A DNA stretch of 64,000 nt, from NCBI RefSeq assembly GCF_025244665.1, contig NZ_CP104205.1, positions 1,361,001-1,425,000 of the forward strand. The letters are read 5' to 3'. The notes below the pieces were generated by a model. That model was given only the letters and a program-made list of their open reading frames with translations. It did not search any database and had not been told where the DNA came from. The translations under genes were made by a program, and so were the position numbers. The stretch is from Maribacter litopenaei (GTDB lineage Bacteria; Bacteroidota; Bacteroidia; Flavobacteriales; Flavobacteriaceae). Numbering within the stretch: the stretch's first letter is position 1; the number at the start of each line of letters is the position of its first letter. Shown here piece after piece: positions 59,279 through 64,000 of this stretch.

Positions 59279-61039
59279 ATGAGAAACTTATTTGTTTTTT
59301 TATGTGTGTTGACTAGTTGTGCGCTAGCTACAGCACAAGAAGAAAAGGAGGTCTTTGGGAAAATTACCGATGAATATGGTCCACTCGAAAATGTGGTGGT
59401 ATCCATTGAAGGGTCTCAGAAAAGAGCTTTTTCCGATGAAGGTGGGAATTACAGAATTTATGCCCAAGAAGGAGATATTCTATTGTATGAGCTAATGGGA
59501 AAGCTGCCTATGGAAATCAAAGTGGAGGATGTTACCCGGGTGCTTAATGTAACGTTACGTGATAAAGTGGAAAAGCTAAGAGGTGTTACGGTGACGGAAA
59601 AAAGGCGAATGAAATCTCAGGAACAGATGTCCCTTGAATATGCCTCCAACCCAAATATCGTTAAAAATTCATTTGGTTTTCTCGGACAAGGAACGTGTAG
59701 GCTACTCTTTAAGGATATTGGACGAAAAGGATATTGGCCCCCAATACATAAATTTGGCAACCTTATTGAATGGAAGATTTGCCGGAATTAGGGCAAGATG
59801 CAATGCTATCGGTGAATTGGAAGTAGCCCTGAGAAATGGGGCAACCTCCTTTTCGGGAACAAATTCTGTGGTTTATGATGTTGATGGAATAATTTTGGAA
59901 AGAATGGATTGCTATACTCCGGATCCCTCCCTCATTAAAAGAATTGCCGTTAATTCTAGTTTGGTAGGAACCAGCTTATATGGCAAAAAGGGTAGGGGTG
60001 GTGTCATTATTATTAATACAAAGTCGGGTACCTTTTCTTCGGTACAAAACAATAATTACAAAAGGTTCAAAAATAAATTGAACCAAGAAAGTTTGTTCAA
60101 TGGTGGGGCAATACCCTTGGATGGTGCACAGCCGCTACCCATCTATATGGAGTCTTATTTGGCGGCGAATTCTGAAGAAGAGGCCATTGTAGCCTACGAA
60201 AACCAATTGGTAAAATATGCCAACAGCTTCTACTTTGTACTGGATTCCTACAGGTACTTTATGGATAGATGGGACAACAAAAAAATCGCCTCTTCCTTGC
60301 TTGAAGACAATTGGAGGCTCTTTGAAGGTAATCCGGTCGCTTTAAAATCCTTAGCGTACATACACCAGGCAAATGGTGATTTTGCTTTGGCGAAAGCAAT
60401 TTACAAGGAAGTATTTCTCTTGAGGCCGAGTATGTACAATCTTATTTCAATATGGCAGAAAGTTATGTGGAGAATAAACAATTTAACCTAGCGGCCTCCA
60501 TGTACTCAAGATTCAACTATCTTAAGCAGCAAGGTTTTTTAAGCGATGACAAAGGGGAATTTTCAGCTTTGTTGGATAGCGAATTCAAGAATCTATTAGG
60601 ACTAAAGGGGAATGATTTCTTGACTACAAGACAACGCAAGAAACTGGCCTCCAATGAGGATTTTAAAGGAACACGTTTGGTTTTTGAATGGGCGGATAGC
60701 GAGGCCGAATTTGAGCTACAGTTCGTGAACCCCGAAAATCGTTTTTTTAGTTGGAAGCATACCGCTGTGGATAATGAGGAAATCATAAAGGACGAAAAAA
60801 CCTTGGGGTATTCCGCTAAGGAATATCGATTAGGGAATACCTATCCCGGCGAATGGCAGGTGAACATCAATTATTTTGGGAACAAGAGTATAACTCCCAC
60901 CTACCTAAAAGTGGCCATTTATAGAAACTATGGCGAACCGTTCCGGACTAAGGAGATCAAGGTGTTTAAGTTGATGACCAAGAACCTCAATCAACATTTA
61001 TTCAATGTGTCCAATACTGTTGAGTTAGTTTCCAACTAA
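59279..61039 (+). CDS. Barrel-less TonB-plug protein, paralogue of upstream gene, two frameshifts
   Basis: About 586 residues: signal peptide (MRNLFVFLCVLTSCALATAQ), one carboxypeptidase-regulatory-like domain (VFGKITDEYGPLENVVVSI), a TonB plug (RVGYSLRILDEKDIGPQYI, LYGKKGRGGVIIINT), TPR-like helices, and the DUF2135-like end (LVFEWADSEAEFELQFVNP, PTYLKVAIYRNYG). Breaks at 59680-59685 (TCTCGG) and 60426-60430 (CCGAG) are repaired by TCTGG and CCAGA, giving SFGFLDKERVGYS and LLRPEYVQSYFNMAESYV. The same architecture as its neighbour minus the first reg-like domain points to tandem duplication. It overlaps the carboxylase gene by 4 bases, tail to tail. Confidence 0.75.
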
Positions 61040-62679
61040 ACCTGTAACACACCCATATTAAATTGCTTTTCAATAGGCGCATGATTGGCGGCTTCAATGC
61101 CCATGGAAACCCATTTTCGAGTGTCCAACGGGTCTATTACTGCATCAGTCCAAAGACGAGAGGCGGCATAGTAAGGTGAAACTTGCTCGTCATATCGCAT
61201 CTTTATTTTATCAAATAGTTCCTTCTCCTTTTTCTCGGTGATGGTTTCACCTTTCTTTTTCAGGGAGGCAGTTTCAATTTGTAATAACACCTTTGCCGCT
61301 GAATTTCCGCTCATCACAGCCAATTCGGCACTAGGCCACGCAACGATCAATCTGGGGTCGTAGGCCTTACCGCACATGGCATAATTACCGGCACCGTAAC
61401 TGTTTCCAATAACGATTGTAAATTTTGGTACTACGGAATTACTGACGGCATTGACCATTTTTGCCCCGTCCTTTATAATGCCCCCGTGCTCACTCTTGCT
61501 ACCTACCATGAATCCGGTGACGTCCTGCAGAAACACCAAGGGTATTTTTTTCTGATTGCAATTGGCGATAAATCTTGTTGCCTTATCAGCGGAATCCGAA
61601 TAGATAACACCTCCAAACTGCATTTCCCCTTTTTTGGTCTTGACCACTTTTCGTTGGTTGGCTACGATACCTACGGCCCAACCGTCAATTCGGGCATAGC
61701 CTGTGAGGATGGTCTGTCCATAGCTTTCTTTATAAGGTTCAAATTCGGAATCGTCAACCAGCCTTTTTATGATTTCCATCATGTCATATTGTTCCGTACG
61801 GGAACTTGGTAAAATACCATAGATATCTTCAGAATTTTCTTTTGGCTTTAAGCTTTTGGAACGGTTAAATCCTGCGACAGGAAAATCCCCGATTTTGTCA
61901 ACAATATTTTTTATTGTATCAAGGGCATCTTTATCGTCCTTCGATTTATAATCGGTCACGCCACTTATTTCACAATGAGTGGTGGCACCTCCCAAGGTTT
62001 CGTTATCGATACTTTCTCCAATGGCCGCCTTTACCAAATAGCTGCCCGCAAGGAAAATACTCCCTGTTTTATCCACAATAAGTGCCTCGTCACTCATAAT
62101 GGGCAAGTAGGCCCCACCGGCCACACAACTTCCCATTACGGCAGCTATTTGGGTAATCCCCATGCTGCTCATGATGGCATTGTTCCTGAAAATACGGCCA
62201 AAGTGCTCCTTGTCAGGGAATATTTCGTCCTGCATGGGCAGATACACCCCGGCGCTATCTACCAAGTAGATAATGGGTAGTTTGTTCTCTATGGCTATTT
62301 CCTGCGCCCTTAGGTTCTTTTTTGCGGTTATCGGAAACCAGGCCCCAGCTTTTACAGTGGCATCATTTGCCACGACAATGCAAAGCCTCTTTTTTATATA
62401 TCCAATCTTAATAACTACCCCGCCCGAAGGACATCCGCCATGTGCCTCGTACATCCCTTCACCAGCAAAGGCCCCAATTTCCAATTGTTCTGATTTTGGG
62501 TCTAACAAATAGTCGATGCGCTCCCTTGCCGTTAGTTTTCCTTGATCGTGTTGCTTGGCTATTTTGGCCTTTCCTCCACCCAATTGTACATGGGCCAGTT
62601 TCTTTCTTAATTCCGATAAAAGTAGTCTGTTGCTATCCTCGTTTTGATTGAACTTTAGATCCATTCTTTCCTGTTTCAT
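61036..62679 (-). CDS. Acyl-CoA carboxylase, carboxyltransferase (beta) subunit
   Basis: Intact 547-residue biotin-dependent carboxyltransferase of the methylcrotonyl/geranyl-CoA carboxylase beta group. RLLLSELRKKLAHVQLGGG and KLTARERIDYLLD begin the protein. GGVVIKIGYIKKRLCIVVANDATVKAGAWFP, SMGITQIAAVMGSCVAGGAYLP, FLQDVTGFMVGSKSEHGGII and NSYGAGNYAMCGKAYDPR are the acyl-CoA and carboxybiotin pockets. AGGAY/GxCVAGG of this kind favours MccB (leucine breakdown) over propionyl-CoA carboxylase. A start at the second ATG (62664) is also possible. No alpha subunit is in the window. Confidence 0.88.
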   Translation of the reverse strand: MKQERMDLKFNQNEDSNRLLLSELRKKLAHVQLGGGKAKIAKQHDQGKLTARERIDYLLDPKSEQLEIGAFAGEGMYEAHGGCPSGGVVIKIGYIKKRLCIVVANDATVKAGAWFPITAKKNLRAQEIAIENKLPIIYLVDSAGVYLPMQDEIFPDKEHFGRIFRNNAIMSSMGITQIAAVMGSCVAGGAYLPIMSDEALIVDKTGSIFLAGSYLVKAAIGESIDNETLGGATTHCEISGVTDYKSKDDKDALDTIKNIVDKIGDFPVAGFNRSKSLKPKENSEDIYGILPSSRTEQYDMMEIIKRLVDDSEFEPYKESYGQTILTGYARIDGWAVGIVANQRKVVKTKKGEMQFGGVIYSDSADKATRFIANCNQKKIPLVFLQDVTGFMVGSKSEHGGIIKDGAKMVNAVSNSVVPKFTIVIGNSYGAGNYAMCGKAYDPRLIVAWPSAELAVMSGNSAAKVLLQIETASLKKKGETITEKKEKELFDKIKMRYDEQVSPYYAASRLWTDAVIDPLDTRKWVSMGIEAANHAPIEKQFNMGVLQV

Positions 62680-62702
62680 TTCTTAGGCTAAAGATAAGGA
62701 GT

Positions 62703-62710
62703 TAAATTTG
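62703..62710 (+). promoter_or_regulatory. Candidate -7 box (TAAATTTG)
   Basis: TAAATTTG stands 27 bases before the oxidoreductase ATG at 62738. No clear -33 element was found. Confidence 0.35.
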
Positions 62711-62737
62711 GGTAAATTGTAAACAAAATATAAAAGT

Positions 62738-63712
62738 ATGGTACGATGGGGTATCGTGGGTGCTGGAAAAATTGCACACACTTTTTCAAAGGATTTGGCA
62801 TTGGTTGCAGGGGGTACACTTACCGCTGTTGGTTCGAGAAGTCTTGAAAAGGCAAAGGAATTTGCTGCTGAATATGGGGCTGCCCATACCTTTGGAAGTT
62901 ATGATGCCTTGTTTGAAAGTGATACCATAGACGTTGTTTATATAGCTACGCCGCATACCAATCATACCGAGCTGGCCATAAGGGCGATGCAGGCCGGTAA
63001 GCACGTACTTTGTGAAAAACCTATGGGCATAAGCAGGCCCGAGGTGGAAAGGATGGTTCGTGTAGCTAAAAAGGAAAAAGTTTTTTTAATGGAGGCCCTT
63101 TGGTCACGATTTAATCCCACCATAAATGCGGTAAAGGACTTAGTGGATTCAGGTGAAATTGGGGATGTGGGATATCTGTATTCAGATTTTGCTTTTTATG
63201 CTTTGGATCGGGACGAAAATGGAAGACTGTTAAACCCCGACTTGGCCGGCGGTTCTTTGCTGGACATCGGGATATACCCAATATTTTTATCCTATTTGAT
63301 GCTGGGAATGCCTACAGATATTATGGCAAATGTACATTTTCATAAGACAGGGGTGGAGAAGCAATGTAGTATGGTTTTTGACTACCCCAATGCACATGCC
63401 ATGTTGTACAGTGGGCTTACTACAAATTCTGAAATGAAGAGCGAAATTTCAGGAAGTAAGGGTTCTATTTATATCAATCCTAGGTGGCATGAGGCTACTA
63501 ACTATACCTTGGTAAAAGATGGTGAAACAAAAACTGTGGAATTGCCCAAGATAGGAAAGGGATATGGTCATGAGATAGAGGAAGTGCATGCATGTTTGCA
63601 GGAAGGAAAATTGGAAAGTGACCTGTGCACCCATCAGAATAGTTTAGACTTGATTTTTTTAATGGACACCATACGCTTGAAAACAGCTATTAAATTTCCT
63701 TTTGAACAATAA
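62738..63712 (+). CDS. Gfo/Idh/MocA family oxidoreductase
   Basis: Intact 324-residue NAD(P)-dependent sugar-type dehydrogenase. WGIVGAGKIAHTFSKDL is the nucleotide-binding turn, followed by VYIATPHTNHTELAIRAMQAGKHVLCEKPMGI (catalytic EKP lysine), EALWSRFNP and GGSLLDIGIYPIFLSYLMLG. The last resembles dimeric dihydrodiol dehydrogenase/glucose-fructose-oxidoreductase relatives with the D-x-G-x-Y active-site motif. The physiological substrate is unknown. Confidence 0.9.
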   Translation: MVRWGIVGAGKIAHTFSKDLALVAGGTLTAVGSRSLEKAKEFAAEYGAAHTFGSYDALFESDTIDVVYIATPHTNHTELAIRAMQAGKHVLCEKPMGISRPEVERMVRVAKKEKVFLMEALWSRFNPTINAVKDLVDSGEIGDVGYLYSDFAFYALDRDENGRLLNPDLAGGSLLDIGIYPIFLSYLMLGMPTDIMANVHFHKTGVEKQCSMVFDYPNAHAMLYSGLTTNSEMKSEISGSKGSIYINPRWHEATNYTLVKDGETKTVELPKIGKGYGHEIEEVHACLQEGKLESDLCTHQNSLDLIFLMDTIRLKTAIKFPFEQ

Positions 63713-63784
63713 TAATCGCTGGGAAAATTGGAAAGGCATTTTAAAAATTACGATATTTGATGTTCGCTTAAAACCAAAGGAAAG

Positions 63785-63967
63785 ATGGGAATGAATAAGA
63801 ATACTGTTTTGGCATGGGCCACATTTATTATGATTTTAGTGGGGTTGCTTTTAATCGGTGCGGGGGCCTTTCGATATGACGAAGTGGCGGGCTGGGGCTT
63901 CGCTTCTGTCGGTATCGGGTTTTTTGCCATTGCCTGGGTTTTTAATGCATTAAAGGGTAGGGTGTAG
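63785..63967 (+). CDS. CAL67264-type small membrane protein
   Basis: 60 residues with two membrane helices (TVLAWATFIMILVGLLLIGA and WGFASVGIGFFAIAWVF) joined by a short FRYDEVAG loop. The sequence matches what I recall of the small flavobacterial 'CAL67264 family membrane protein'. No function is known. The start could be M1 or M3. It follows the oxidoreductase gene by 72 bases. Confidence 0.75.
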   Translation: MGMNKNTVLAWATFIMILVGLLLIGAGAFRYDEVAGWGFASVGIGFFAIAWVFNALKGRV

Positions 63968-64000
63968 GTGTTTTGTTTTAAGTTCTCAGTTAAAGGTAAT

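Noticed and set aside
1-64000. Programmed ribosomal frameshifting at CCAGA
   Set aside because: The same motif gives both +1 and -1 type changes, occurs in both orientations relative to the gene, and is found in many unrelated genes with no slippery sequence or downstream structure in common.
1-64000. tRNA, rRNA, insertion sequence, prophage or integrase genes
   Set aside because: None could be recognised on either strand.

Overview
The window reads as chromosomal DNA from a member of the Flavobacteriia (Bacteroidota). It is AT-rich, lacks clear Shine-Dalgarno sites, has several TAnnTTTG (-7 type) promoter boxes, and carries family-typical genes such as DUF2853, a CAL67264-type membrane peptide, flavobacterial men genes, PHP-type capsule phosphatase and TonB-plug/carboxypeptidase-regulatory-like proteins. 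Genus cannot be fixed by reading alone.

Region 1 (about 1-26.4 kb) is one large exopolysaccharide/capsule locus. It holds three GT4 glycosyltransferases, a Wzy-like polymerase, a MurJ/Wzx-like flippase, three ATP-grasp ligases (two TupA-like, one sugar-transfer associated), a lipoprotein of the pectate-lyase type, and a hexapeptide acyltransferase. It also has an AlgI-type MBOAT with a DltD/AlgJ-like partner, and nucleotide-sugar genes for UDP-HexNAcA (tviB, tviC), UDP-GlcA (ugd) and UDP-GalA (epimerase). A DegT aminotransferase plus PglF/CapD dehydratase pair, Wza, the Wzc tyrosine autokinase and the PHP phosphotyrosine phosphatase complete it. Together they suggest an acidic, O-acetylated, probably amino-acid-decorated polymer.

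Region 2 (26.4-41.5 kb) is mostly housekeeping: mnmE, a coiled-coil secreted protein, DUF4870, dnaN, SAM hydroxide adenosyltransferase, phoH, purC, a DEDDh exonuclease with a cNMP/CBS/nucleotidyltransferase protein, sdaA, dnaK, a lipoprotein-like hypothetical, GNAT and an esterase. Region 3 (41.6-55.1 kb) is a menaquinone cluster (menI-like thioesterase, menF, menD, menA, menC, menE) mixed with DUF2853, CvfB, a SPOR-like protein, a LytTR response regulator/HisKA_2 kinase pair, an SDR and a CPBP protease. Region 4 (55.1-64 kb) has an M24 peptidase, a tandem pair of barrel-less TonB-plug/TPR proteins, an acyl-CoA carboxylase beta chain, a Gfo/Idh/MocA oxidoreductase and a small membrane protein.

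About half of the genes, including essential ones (dnaK, mnmE), carry frameshifts. I count roughly fifty, and about forty of them fall where restoring the frame recreates the same 5-mer, CCAGA (TCTGG on the other strand), turned into CCGAGA, CCGA, CCGTGA or similar. This looks like systematic base-calling error at a modified motif, not gene decay. For interrupted genes I give the span of the restored gene and mark the shift positions. No tRNA, rRNA, CRISPR array or insertion sequence was seen.
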